DNA of 64,000 bases. Source: Natrialba chahannaoensis JCM 10990 (GTDB lineage: Archaea > Halobacteriota > Halobacteria > Halobacteriales > Natrialbaceae). The notes below the pieces were generated by a model. That model ran no database searches. It was not told the DNA's origin and was given only the letters and a program-made list of their open reading frames with translations. The DNA lies in NCBI RefSeq assembly GCF_000337135.1, contig NZ_AOIN01000008.1, positions 161,989-225,988 of the forward strand, given 5' to 3'. This document shows, piece by piece, positions 17,831-26,018 of the stretch (position 1 is its first letter; every line of letters starts with the position of its first letter). A program made the position numbers and the translations under genes.

Positions 17831-18601
17831 TTAGCTGTCCGTCTCGGTGGTTGCGTCCGCTGTGTCTGGTGTGCCCTGCGTCGAGGGAGCTGTCTGCGAG
17901 TCACGTTCCGAGGAGGCCACACTGGGTGGTGCAATCGAGCCCTCGTCGGCCCATGCTTCGATGACTTCGGTCTCTGCAGAAACAGCTCGTTGTGCAATGC
18001 TCACAGCGGCACTCCAGTCTCGACAGACCGTTTCGACGGAGCAGTCGTCAGTGGTGCACTTGATGACATCCTGCTTGACCGACGCGAGTGTCCCACAGAC
18101 GTGGCACTGCCGCGTAGTATTGCTCGGATCAACGTACACCACCGGAATCCCAGTAGCCCGAGATTTTACTATGATGGCGTGCTGGAGCGTTGGGAGCAAC
18201 CATGACCCCAGATTGGTGTCTGCTCGGGACTCCCAAAGCGTGACGGTGGCGTGTGGCAGATCCTCGAGTACGAGTATTGGAGCAGTGAACTGCCGGGCGT
18301 AGTGAACGACGCGGACAGCAGCGTCGTAGACCTGTGGACGGATCTGATGCCAGAGCGCTGCGAACAGCTGTGCCTGTCCGTCGGTGGTGTCGAATTTCGT
18401 GCCCTGAAGTGCCCGCATCGCTTCGACAAGCACATCGTGGCGTCTCCGGAGATGGTCACCGGTGAGTACGAACGCCGACTCCGGAGTAGCATCCACTGAG
18501 GCCGCTGCGATGAGGTTCTTCACCCCGACATCAACTCCAATCGGTGTGGACTCCACCGTCCCGTACGGCGGAATCGTCGTTGGTAGTGGTGTGCTGGTCA
18601 T
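17831..18601 (-). CDS. truncated TnpB-like (IS605-type) protein, RuvC plus zinc ribbon only
   Basis: 256-residue protein that aligns by motif with the C-terminal half of TnpB. RuvC-I GVDVGVKN (D24) begins almost at the N-terminus. RuvC-II ILVLEDLPHA (E113), a four-Cys zinc ribbon (C166, C169, C182, C187) and RuvC-III RDWSAA (D195) follow in order. All three catalytic acids are kept, but the usual N-terminal REC/WED half is absent and no fragment of it is visible upstream. The ATG overlaps the stop of a 68-residue ORF as ATGA, implying coupled translation. The Ser/Thr-rich tail after residue 215 is not typical. It may be a domesticated or degenerate TnpB; no IS ends or TnpA are seen. Confidence 0.8.
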   Translation of the reverse strand: MTSTPLPTTIPPYGTVESTPIGVDVGVKNLIAAASVDATPESAFVLTGDHLRRRHDVLVEAMRALQGTKFDTTDGQAQLFAALWHQIRPQVYDAAVRVVHYARQFTAPILVLEDLPHATVTLWESRADTNLGSWLLPTLQHAIIVKSRATGIPVVYVDPSNTTRQCHVCGTLASVKQDVIKCTTDDCSVETVCRDWSAAVSIAQRAVSAETEVIEAWADEGSIAPPSVASSERDSQTAPSTQGTPDTADATTETDS

Positions 18602-18804
18602 CGTTCCACCCACTCCTCACGACCAACTGGCTCGTCGGTAAGAATCTCATCAATCGCTTCCTCGAGTCCGCTGGCCGTCCAGAAGGCGTTGAGGTTCAGC
18701 AACCCGATCAGTGGCTCGTCCTCCATATGGAGGTGCCGGGTGTTTGGCGTTCGATTGTCGACGGCCTGGCTGATCAGTGTCAGGTTGTGGAACGCGTCGC
18801 TCAT
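18598..18804 (-). CDS. small hypothetical protein translationally coupled to the TnpB-like gene
   Basis: 68-residue acidic protein (MSDAFHNLTLISQAVDNR to GREEWVER) with no family that I recognise. It contains a mixed hydrophobic middle (PLIGLLNLNAFWTASGLEEAIDEIL) that could form one or two helices, and no membrane segment. Its stop overlaps the ATG of the mini-TnpB by 1 nt within ATGA, which is the main reason to believe it is real. It does not resemble the N-terminal half of TnpB. Confidence 0.6.
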   Translation of the reverse strand: MSDAFHNLTLISQAVDNRTPNTRHLHMEDEPLIGLLNLNAFWTASGLEEAIDEILTDEPVGREEWVER

Positions 18805-19428
18805 CGGCTCACCCCAAGAGCGAGCAGAGGGCGCTGGCTACAGTAGCTGGGACGCTTACTGTGGCTGCGTGCTAGTGTCGTCATGGTCTCACTGTAGTTG
18901 GACTGTGGACTCACCGCGTGCGTCGACTGTTGGATTAAGGGGCGTGCGCGGGTTCTCTCCGTCGGTGATTCGTATCGAGCGGACGCTGCCCTCTTAGCCG
19001 TCGGCGTCCGATTTCTAATTTCCCGAAACGTAACGGATTGATGAGTTGTGGCCTCTCGAGAGTGGTTTTGGAGGGGGAGTCCGTTTCCAAAACCGTTTCC
19101 GAAACGGAACGACTCGAGTGAGAGTCGGTAGTCGGGATACGATTCTGCTAGTCGATCGAGGGGTTTTTGCCCCGTGCGGTTGCGCGCATACATGCTTCCG
19201 TAGTCTGGTTACGGAAGCCAGGTGGACCGGTGTCACAAGCACCAGGTCCGCGTTTCTCTCGAGGACTCGGCCGGCTACCGGTGGGTCCGTCTGACTTCCG
19301 TTGTGTTCATCAAGACATGGGAGCCACTTAATCCTACCTTACGGCTTCGTCATCTGTGGATTACGTAAATGGGTTATTTTATACTCGACCGAACAGGCCA
19401 TACAGGGAATATACGATTGTAAAATCGA
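18805..19428. other. non-coding stretch with several inverted repeats
   Basis: No credible gene in 620 bp. It holds the palindrome CCGTTTCCGAAACGG (19093-19107) preceded by a direct CCGTTTCC, a GGGG-TTTTT-G-CCCC hairpin near 19160-19175, and a 9-bp inverted repeat GCTTCCGTA / TACGGAAGC spaced by 7 bp (19194-19218). The right end has the likely TATA element TTATTTTATAC (about 19374-19384) for the winged-helix gene at 19429. Confidence 0.45.
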
Positions 19429-19695
19429 ATGTATCGACGGGTGGACTGGATGAAAGCAGCAGATCAAGCGATCCTGCAGCTGCTGGGTCCACCAAAATCT
19501 CTCGAATTAACACCCAGCAATATCGCTCGAAACACAGGACTGAGCCGTGGGTATACTAGTTCGCGGCTGAGTGTTCTTGTTGATCAAGGCTTAGTTGAGG
19601 TTGACGAAGAGGAAGGGTCACACCCATTTTATAGCGTATCTGACTTGGGGAAAGGTGTTTTAGATGGAGAAATTTCTCCTCAAGACTTGATGTGA
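19429..19695 (+). CDS. winged-helix DNA-binding protein (PhiH1 repressor/MarR-like)
   Basis: 88-residue protein with the haloarchaeal winged-helix pattern: RRVDWMKAADQAILQLL, a recognition region NIARNTGLSRGYTSSRLSVLVDQGLVEVDE, and a wing EEGSHPFYSVSDLGKGVL. These small proteins are common as repressor-like regulators in proviruses and accessory islands. Here it sits alone between an inverted-repeat-rich gap and a transposase remnant. Its target is unknown; the palindromes upstream at 19093-19218 are candidates for autoregulation. Codon use is less GC-rich than its neighbours. Confidence 0.82.
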   Translation: MYRRVDWMKAADQAILQLLGPPKSLELTPSNIARNTGLSRGYTSSRLSVLVDQGLVEVDEEEGSHPFYSVSDLGKGVLDGEISPQDLM

Positions 19696-19904
19696 GAACC
19701 ACCGAGTTTGTGCGAACTCATTGTCCATTACATGGTGTATAGCTCAACGTCTAACGATCATCTGCGCGCTACCTCACGACCACATCTGATTGTAGCTAGT
19801 CTAACAACTCACGTGCGCTCTTCTTAGGAAATTGTTGATACTGCCCAGTTGTCGCCATAGAATCGAAGCGAGCAAGGACACCACATCAGCGGTGTCCGTT
19901 AGGC

Positions 19905-20342
19905 ATGATTCCGCTAGATGTGTTTGGGTTGGAATCGGTCGCAGCGGACCTGTTAGAGCAGCCCGATGAGACGATTCGGCACCTTCTCACGGTTTGCGAG
20001 AAGGAGCCACTGACCGTCTACACTGGCGGGTTTCGTGCCTATGGTCCACTCAGCGAGGACGACGCATTCGACCACGAATACGTCACCCACGGCGACAGAG
20101 AATACGCCGACGGCGATGTTCACGTCAACACCTACGAGGGCGACGGATCGCTGCTGCGACCGTGGCTCTTGCCTCATCGAGGAATCTCAAAAGATGAGCT
20201 CACACAGTATCTCCGAGCGTTCCAACTTCGACGGAAACCACTGGGAAGCCGGGAAGAAAAGCACTCAAACGCGCTGTCAAAGCCACGCTATGAGATCAAC
20301 AAAGTGCTAACACGAGAGCGAAGGGAAACGTTGTATAGTTAG
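19905..20342 (+). pseudogene. IS1595-family transposase remnant (C-terminal half)
   Basis: 145 residues resembling the C-terminal DDE domain of ISH4/IS1595-type haloarchaeal transposases: LTVYTGGFRAYGPLSEDDAFDHEYVTHGDREYADGDVHVN followed by PWLLPHRGISKDELTQYLRAFQLRR. The usual N-terminal zinc ribbon and first catalytic Asp region, roughly 150 residues, are missing. The 210 bp upstream contains no trace of them, and no terminal inverted repeats are evident. It is probably a dead insertion-sequence fragment. Confidence 0.75.
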
Positions 20343-20437
20343 TCTTGGAAGGCCGAAAGGCGGTGGCTTCAAGGTCGACCAATTCTGCCGCAGACGAATA
20401 GTCGATGTACCGACTCATCGGCTGCGTCCCCCGTCAG
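20343..20437. other. short non-coding tail of the transposase remnant
   Basis: Nothing recognisable, apart from possible leftover insertion-sequence DNA. No inverted-repeat end was identified. Confidence 0.3.
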
Positions 20438-20621
20438 TCAACGTCGTTTGACCGGTTTCATTCCGGGAACTCCCTCACGCTTCTCTCTGGCCGAAGCGAG
20501 GACAGGAGTGTAGTGGCAGGCACGACATTCCCGATCGGCACCGTGACTCGAGTAACGGAGCTCGATCGCGTCCGCGTTACACTGAGTACACGTACGCGAC
20601 GAACTGAGATCAGTCGGTCAT
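20438..20621 (-). pseudogene. possible frameshifted small zinc-ribbon protein
   Basis: Reading the minus strand from ATG at 20621 gives MTD and then a TGA. Skipping one base restores a frame encoding CTQCNADAIELRYSSHG followed by CRACHY and a basic C-terminus ending at 20438, about 60 residues with a Cys-x2-Cys ... Cys-x2-Cys spacing typical of tiny haloarchaeal zinc-finger proteins. The length of 184 bp is 3n+1, as expected for a one-base insertion. It may be a decayed gene or chance; a sequencing error is also possible. Confidence 0.35.
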
Positions 20622-20832
20622 CGCGGTCCCTCCAGAGCAGACTGGACTTCAAGATCAGTTGCTTCGCTACTGGTCGAGTACAGCGACGAAGCCCGGATGA
20701 ATTCAAGAGCACTGAATGGCCAACGGACCTCGCGGGACCCGTTAGAGGGCCCCGCGTCGGTCCGGGCTGGCTGGAGGGAGGGTGAGAAGCAACTACAAGG
20801 TGTAGAACCCACCGAAAAACTTAATCGCGGTA

Positions 20833-20905
20833 TGGGATCGCCCGGATTTGAACCGGGGTCACGGGCACCCAAGGCCCGAAGTATACCAGGCTAACCCACG
20901 ATCCC
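20833..20905 (-). tRNA. tRNA-Pro (TGG)
   Basis: 73-nt tRNA. Acceptor GGGATCG pairs with CGATCCC, anticodon stem CGGGC/GCCCG holds CTTGGGT giving anticodon TGG, and the T-arm is CCGG-TTCAAAT-CCGG. Discriminator A, no CCA. A TTTATGC box lies about 25-30 bp upstream, and a TTTTT run follows about 17 nt after the 3' end. Unlike tRNA-Asp and tRNA-Arg, its 3' end is not repeated downstream. Confidence 0.96.
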
Positions 20906-20988
20906 GTACCTCCTTCTTTCGGGTGCACTGCATAAAGGGTTTCGTTCTGTTCCGAACGGTTTTGTTCCCTGCGACACTAGAGTCGATC

Positions 20989-21246
20989 ATGGTTACAGGA
21001 CTCGAAATCCTCCTCTTGGTCCTCGTTCTTGCTGCGCTCATCGGTGCAACGACCATCATCCAGACGGTCCGCCCCTTCATCGTCAACGCGGTCGTCGGCC
21101 TCATCGTCCTCTTTCTGGCCCAAGCCGTCTTCGGACTCTCCGTTGCAATCACTCCGATCGCGCTCGCAATCGTCGCGATCGGCGGCTTCCCCGGCTCGCT
21201 GCTCGTCATCCTGTTGTCGATGTTCGGCATCGCGTTCGTTCCCTGA
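20989..21246 (+). CDS. small membrane protein, BofA-like family
   Basis: 85-residue, almost entirely hydrophobic protein with about three transmembrane segments: LEILLLVLVLAALIGATTII, FIVNAVVGLIVLFLAQAVFGL and the C-terminal IALAIVAIGGFPGSLLVILLSMFGIAFVP. The PFIVNAVVGLIVLFLAQ...FPGSLLVILL pattern fits the pro-sigmaK-processing-inhibitor BofA family, which in archaea has no known sporulation role. Start at 20989 (MVTGLEILLL). It is divergent from tRNA-Pro. Confidence 0.8.
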   Translation: MVTGLEILLLVLVLAALIGATTIIQTVRPFIVNAVVGLIVLFLAQAVFGLSVAITPIALAIVAIGGFPGSLLVILLSMFGIAFVP

Positions 21247-21411
21247 ACGAATCCGACAACGGATTCTGAAACTGACCGTCGGCCCTCAGCCGTCGCCCGC
21301 CCCTCACAATGTCCCGTTACTGCTGCCCACTGTTGAACCCGCTATACTGGCGAGTAGGCAAATCGACGAGCCAGTGTACAAACTGAGCAATGAGCCGCCA
21401 GTCAACCGACG

Positions 21412-23595
21412 CTACAACTCCTCGTCGCGAAGCTCGATATCCGCCACGAGCTCGTACGGATGGGCGTCCTTCCGAATACCATCGAGCAGCGTGAACGCCT
21501 CGCTTGGATCGAGGAAGTGCTCAGTCACGACCTGCCCCAGCGGCGTCGGCTCGAAGCCATCGATGAAGTCGTACTGGAGCAGTTTGCCGACCGCGTGCTT
21601 CGTCGGCACGTCGCCCAGCATGCGGTCGTTGAGCGCCTTCGTTGCCTTCCCCCCGACAGTGATGTTCGCGAGCGTCTCCTCGATCGCCGCGCTCTCGTCG
21701 TAGTGAGTCATCACCGACTCCATCTCGCCCTTGAGCAGCTTGAACGCCACCTCGTCCTCCGTCATCTCCATCGAGTTGTGATACGCGGTGTCGGGCTCGA
21801 CAAGAACGTACACCGTCCCTTTGTCGTGGTAGTCCGGCCGCCCCGCGCGCCCGAGCATCTGGTGGAACTCCTGTACGGAGAGCCACTCGATCCCCATCGC
21901 CAGCGAGTCGAAGACGACCTGCGAAGCAGGGAAGTCGACACCCGCTGCGAGCGCCGCCGTCGTCACGACCGCCGCGAGATCTTGGTCGCCAAACTGGCGC
22001 TCAACCTTCTTGCGGCGCTTGTAATCGAGGCCCGCGTGGTACGGCGCTGAGGAGTATTCGAGTTTCCGCGAGATTTCGTGACACCGTCGCCGGGAGTTCG
22101 TGAAGATGATCGTCTGGCCGCGATACCCCTTCGAAGACTCGGTATCGAACTCGCGTCTGACGAGTTTGTTCTCGACGCGGACCTTCTCCTGGCCGTCGGC
22201 GAATGTGACGTGGCGCTCGATGGGAACTGGGCGCTCCTCGAACTCGATCAGGGTGGACTCGAGTGCGGTCGCGAGTTGCTTCGGGTTGCCAACGGTTGCG
22301 GAGAGGTAGACCCACTGGGCACCCTGGTAGTCGTCGCGGCGTGTGGCGCGTTGCTCGCAGGTGTGTTTGAGCCGCGAGATGAGGCCGTCGAGACGGTGGC
22401 CGCGGTCGTCTTCTTTGAGGGTGTGGACCTCGTCGATGACGACGGTGCCGATGTCGCCCATGTCCTTGCCGGTGCGGAGGGCGTGGTCGATGCCCTCGTA
22501 GGTGCCGACGATAACGTCGGCGTTGGGGTCGAACTGGTTGCCGTTGTCGGCGATGCGGCTGGCACCGACGCGGATGGAGACATCGACGAGGTCGCCGTAC
22601 TCGTCTTTGAAGTCCTCGTGTTTCTGATTCGCGAGTGCGACGAGCGGGACGAGAAAGAGCATCTTCCCCTTGCCGTTCAGTACGCGGTTGATTCCGGTCA
22701 TCTCGCCGACCAGCGTCTTCCCAGTCGCCGTTGCGGAGACGACCATCTGGTCATCACCGTCGAAGAGGCCGTTCTCGACGGCGAGGCTCTGGACTGGGAG
22801 CAGTGTTTCGAACCGGTCCTCGAGCAGGTTCTGCAGGCCGGGATGGAGGTTCAGCGAGTCGACCCGGACGGGGTCGACCTCGTCGGTCGTCGCGGAGATG
22901 GTATCGAACTTCGTTAGATCGGGGTCGAGTTGGCCCTGCAGCAGGTTGACGATCCGATCTAAGTCCTGTACTTCGATCATGAGGTCCTCGAGTCGGTCTT
23001 TCGCAGCGCCCGTGACCTTGCCGCCGCCGGAGTACGATAGCTGGCGCTCGAGTTCCTGGCGGGCACAGTCCTGGCAGATCCAGTCTTCGTCGTCTTTGAC
23101 CGCCGTGTCGGTCGTGATCGGTGAGTAACGGCCCGCGGAGGCGCAGTAACGACAGGTCCGAACGGCCTTGGCCTTCTCCTCGAGCTGGTAGCCAGACAGC
23201 ATCTCGAGGAGTTCCTCACGGCCTGTGTGGGATGTCTGCTCTGAAATCCGAATTCGCTTCGCGCGGCGTGCGAGTTCGACGAACTCGTCGGGTTGGCGTG
23301 GCTCCTCGCTCGAGCCGTCCTTGAGACGGAACTTCGCGGGGCGGGGCCCGGCGGAAGTTTCGGAGAGTCCGAGCTTTGCCCGGAACAGCCGTTTGCCGTC
23401 GCGCTGGACGACGATCAGGTAGTCGCCGCCGGTTTCGTGGCAGAAGATGGTTTCGACCTGCTGGACCTGCTTCGACACGATACGTGATACACGACTGTCG
23501 TACTTGAGCGATTCGGACTCCGGCGGTGGCCGCTGGACGACTACCTGACTGTCTCCGGTGCTCTCCGCCAGAAGGAACCGCTTCGTTTCGTCCAC
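21412..23595 (-). CDS. archaeal superfamily II helicase with zinc motif (COG1202 type)
   Basis: 727-residue DEAD/DEAH-type helicase. An N-terminal region with a zinc motif (CRYCASAGRYS ... CQDC, about residues 145-180) precedes the core. Walker A is SATATGKT, motif II is IDEVH, and the C-terminal RecA domain contains GRAGRPDY (motif VI). A winged-helix-like C-terminus follows. This archaea-specific group is related to Ski2/Hel308 enzymes and is thought to act in DNA repair or nucleic acid remodelling; the substrate is not shown by sequence. It is followed closely by an unrelated exported-protein gene. Confidence 0.9.
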   Translation of the reverse strand: MDETKRFLLAESTGDSQVVVQRPPPESESLKYDSRVSRIVSKQVQQVETIFCHETGGDYLIVVQRDGKRLFRAKLGLSETSAGPRPAKFRLKDGSSEEPRQPDEFVELARRAKRIRISEQTSHTGREELLEMLSGYQLEEKAKAVRTCRYCASAGRYSPITTDTAVKDDEDWICQDCARQELERQLSYSGGGKVTGAAKDRLEDLMIEVQDLDRIVNLLQGQLDPDLTKFDTISATTDEVDPVRVDSLNLHPGLQNLLEDRFETLLPVQSLAVENGLFDGDDQMVVSATATGKTLVGEMTGINRVLNGKGKMLFLVPLVALANQKHEDFKDEYGDLVDVSIRVGASRIADNGNQFDPNADVIVGTYEGIDHALRTGKDMGDIGTVVIDEVHTLKEDDRGHRLDGLISRLKHTCEQRATRRDDYQGAQWVYLSATVGNPKQLATALESTLIEFEERPVPIERHVTFADGQEKVRVENKLVRREFDTESSKGYRGQTIIFTNSRRRCHEISRKLEYSSAPYHAGLDYKRRKKVERQFGDQDLAAVVTTAALAAGVDFPASQVVFDSLAMGIEWLSVQEFHQMLGRAGRPDYHDKGTVYVLVEPDTAYHNSMEMTEDEVAFKLLKGEMESVMTHYDESAAIEETLANITVGGKATKALNDRMLGDVPTKHAVGKLLQYDFIDGFEPTPLGQVVTEHFLDPSEAFTLLDGIRKDAHPYELVADIELRDEEL

Positions 23596-23604
23596 ACCAG
23601 TCCG

Positions 23605-24315
23605 TCACTGACTTGCGTCACCGTGAGCGACAGGACGTTCCGACGGAGTTGCAGTGATGTCGGTCACCGTCTCGTTCACTGTATCGACCGTCACTGCAGT
23701 TGTCGTTGCGTGTCCATCGTCCTGGAGAATCAGCGTTGCAGTGATAGTATCGAGAGCTGTTGGCGCTGTTTGCCGGATACGGATTTCGTTTTCACTGGTT
23801 GTAGTGACGTCGAACGCTGGCTGGCCCCGTTCTACGGACACGGGTTCTCGTTCGCCCTCGTACGACAGATCAACCGCTATCCGTGTCGAGAGATCGTGGT
23901 CGCTACTGTTGTCGATGAGTGACTGTACGGTCTCGTTGGCTCGAACGATGTCCTGTACGTGCGTTTCGTTCGGGGCTATTGGCTCGCCTTCGAACGCGCT
24001 TTCGTTGATCGGTGGCGACTCGACCGTAATCGCAAGAGTCTCGCCGTCTCGGGCGATACTGATCTGTTCGTCTGTCGTGCCCGACATCGTGTGTACGTCG
24101 ACAGGTTCGGTGAGCGTTTCGGACTCGAGTGAAACGCTTTCGTTCGTTACCTGAACTTCTGCTGCAGGAGTTCGGTCGATCGGTCCATCGATACCGACGC
24201 TGACACCGAGACTCACACTCGAGAGGACCAGCGCGACCACTGCGCCGACACGGAGTAAACTCAGTACTCGAGGCGAACGGCCGCGAAGAATCGACCGGAG
24301 CGGAATTTCTCTCAT
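23605..24315 (-). CDS. exported hypothetical protein with N-terminal membrane anchor
   Basis: 236-residue protein with a basic N-terminus and one hydrophobic segment (VLSLLRVGAVVALVLSSVSLGVSV), so it is secreted or anchored. The remainder is Thr/Glu/Ser-rich and beta-strand-like, without cysteines. The end VTDITATPSERPVAHGDASQ is hydrophilic. It is divergent from a membrane-bound HTH protein; I believe such pairs recur in haloarchaea, with the HTH protein controlling the exported one. No enzymatic motif is visible. Confidence 0.65.
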   Translation of the reverse strand: MREIPLRSILRGRSPRVLSLLRVGAVVALVLSSVSLGVSVGIDGPIDRTPAAEVQVTNESVSLESETLTEPVDVHTMSGTTDEQISIARDGETLAITVESPPINESAFEGEPIAPNETHVQDIVRANETVQSLIDNSSDHDLSTRIAVDLSYEGEREPVSVERGQPAFDVTTTSENEIRIRQTAPTALDTITATLILQDDGHATTTAVTVDTVNETVTDITATPSERPVAHGDASQ

Positions 24316-24542
24316 CGTCGGGTAGTTCGTTCTCGTGACGTGGTCGGTGACTCTGCGTGAAATACTATGTAGTTATTTGTTTCAGCGTATTTCACTCGTG
24401 TTTCGTGTTTGTTTCATCTTGTTTCATTTTGGCTATAGCAACAGTATATGTCCTCTCTCGCCAAAATCTATCGGCTGACTCATACGAACCGTGAAATCCT
24501 CAGTCTTATAACTATACTGGGGGCAACCATCAGCCACGAGCG
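24316..24542. promoter_or_regulatory. AT-rich divergent promoter region
   Basis: The region between the exported protein and the membrane HTH gene is clearly AT-rich compared with its surroundings. It contains repeated GTTTC/TTTCA tracts (24375-24430) and TCTTATAACTATAC (about 24505-24518) as a likely TATA element for the HTH gene. Confidence 0.45.
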
Positions 24543-25109
24543 ATGAAGTTACGCACACGCCTCGGTCCCGGGTTGGTAGCGGCGACGGTCGTCGTCGCGT
24601 CGGTCGTGCTGGGGTTGCAGTTAGCACATCCGTCACCGGTCGTCGTTTCTGTGGACGGCACGGGTTCGGAGACGACGCAACTCCCCGGCTTTTTCTCTTA
24701 TCGTGACGTCGGCGTCATCCTCGGTACGTCGTTCGTCCTCGGTGCGAGCAGTGCCTACCTGTTTCTCGACTGGCTGGCAGGAACGACCCGGACACCATCG
24801 GAAGACGGCGCGGAGACCACTACAAGATCGACGAGAGGTGAAGATGAACCTGGTTCGATAGCGGCGTCTGACGACCTCCTCGAACGTCGAAAACACGAGT
24901 GGGAAACGACCGCGGCGAAACTTTCCCAGGCAGAACGAGACATCTACGAACAGATACTCGACGCTGACGGTGTGCTGGAGCAGCGCCTCATCGTCGAGCA
25001 AACGGACCATTCGAAAGCAACAGTCAGTCGGAAACTCGATCGACTGGAGAGTAAAGACCTCGTCGAGCGAAAACGTCGAGGGATGGGCAACGTCGTGTTC
25101 CTTCTGTGA
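24543..25109 (+). CDS. membrane-associated winged-helix regulator
   Basis: 188-residue protein with two transmembrane segments (about residues 10-28 and 53-77) enclosing a short outside loop. A charged linker follows, then a C-terminal winged helix (AERDIYEQILDADGVLEQRLIVEQTDHSKATVSRKLDRLESKDLVERKRRGMGNVVFLL). The domain order suggests a membrane-tethered regulator sensing an extracytoplasmic signal and acting directly on DNA. It lies between two exported-protein genes, the likely regulatory targets (inference). Confidence 0.78.
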   Translation: MKLRTRLGPGLVAATVVVASVVLGLQLAHPSPVVVSVDGTGSETTQLPGFFSYRDVGVILGTSFVLGASSAYLFLDWLAGTTRTPSEDGAETTTRSTRGEDEPGSIAASDDLLERRKHEWETTAAKLSQAERDIYEQILDADGVLEQRLIVEQTDHSKATVSRKLDRLESKDLVERKRRGMGNVVFLL

Positions 25110-25143
25110 ACTCGGTGTTACAACAACTGTAATGAGTATTTTA

Positions 25144-25279
25144 GCCGTTCCGAAACGGCTTTCCAACGGGTGATTATCAGGTGTTTCTCTCAACACTCGT
25201 TCGAGGTCGGTTCGGAACGACGAGACGACGAGCAGTGTCGAAACGGTATCACAGACTGCTGTAGCCCGTTCCGAACCGG
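25144..25279. promoter_or_regulatory. cluster of GTTCCGAAC-type palindromes
   Basis: Three related sites lie upstream of the exported-protein gene: GCCGTTCCGAAACGGC (25144-25159), GGTTCGGAAC near 25208, and CCGTTCCGAACCGG (about 25266-25279). The spacing of about 60 bp and symmetry suggest operator sites for a dimeric winged-helix protein such as the one encoded just upstream. Confidence 0.4.
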
Positions 25280-25304
25280 TCTCGAAGACAATCACATAAC
25301 AACG

Positions 25305-25958
25305 ATGAAACGAAACCGACTCCCGATTGCGCTCGCACTCGTGGCGATGGTTGCGATTGCGCTCAGCGGCGGTGGTGTCGCTGCGACGGATGGTATCGAC
25401 GTCGACGTCGAACTCGTCGATGCGGACGATGCTGAGGTGGAACACGGAGACGAGTTCACGCTCGAACAGATCGATGAGACCGAGTTCGAGGAACTGTCGG
25501 TGACGGTTACCGCCGACGAGAACACGTCTGCCGATGATTCGATAGTGCTGCGTTCGGACGACACCGAGCCGACGGCGCTCGATCCCGAAACGCACGACAA
25601 CAGGACGACCGCTTCTGACGAATTCGACGTGACGACCGACGAAGTCGATAGTGTGGCCGATGTCGGTCCGGCTGCAACGTACGACATCGACGGAACGATT
25701 GACCCAGGAGAGGCGACTGCGTACGGCACGCATTCACTCGCTCCCGGGGAAACGCTAACTGTTGACGTGTCATGGGACGCCGCCGACTCTGATCTCTGTC
25801 TCGGTATTATGACAGCCGACGGTGACATCATCTGTACGGAGGAATCAGACGGACAAGGGTCAGTTACCTTCGAGGTTGAAGAGTCTGGTGACTACTACGC
25901 GTTCGTCGGAAACGAAGGACCGTATACAGCTGAGTATACAGGCCACTACCGCGTTTGA
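25305..25958 (+). CDS. secreted acidic protein with pre-peptidase-like C-terminal fold
   Basis: 217-residue exported protein. A signal sequence (KRNRLPIALALVAMVAIALSGGGVAA) with a likely cleavage after VAA leads into a very acidic repeat-like middle. The C-terminus (ETLTVDVSWDAADSDLCLGIMTADGDIICTEESDGQGSVTFEVEESGDYYAFVGNEG) has the strand pattern of bacterial pre-peptidase C-terminal (PPC) domains. Two cysteines could form a disulfide. It lies 195 bp behind the membrane winged-helix gene, with operator-like palindromes in between. Confidence 0.7.
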   Translation: MKRNRLPIALALVAMVAIALSGGGVAATDGIDVDVELVDADDAEVEHGDEFTLEQIDETEFEELSVTVTADENTSADDSIVLRSDDTEPTALDPETHDNRTTASDEFDVTTDEVDSVADVGPAATYDIDGTIDPGEATAYGTHSLAPGETLTVDVSWDAADSDLCLGIMTADGDIICTEESDGQGSVTFEVEESGDYYAFVGNEGPYTAEYTGHYRV

Positions 25959-26018
25959 AACGTCGTTCGCCAGAATCGCTATTTTTTGTCGTCACGGAGT
26001 CGTAGCGATCCTGTGTCC

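Noticed and set aside
18801-19193. 130-codon minus-strand frame upstream of the 68-residue ORF
   Set aside because: Arg/Ser-rich, low-complexity composition, spans several palindromes, and shows no family resemblance.
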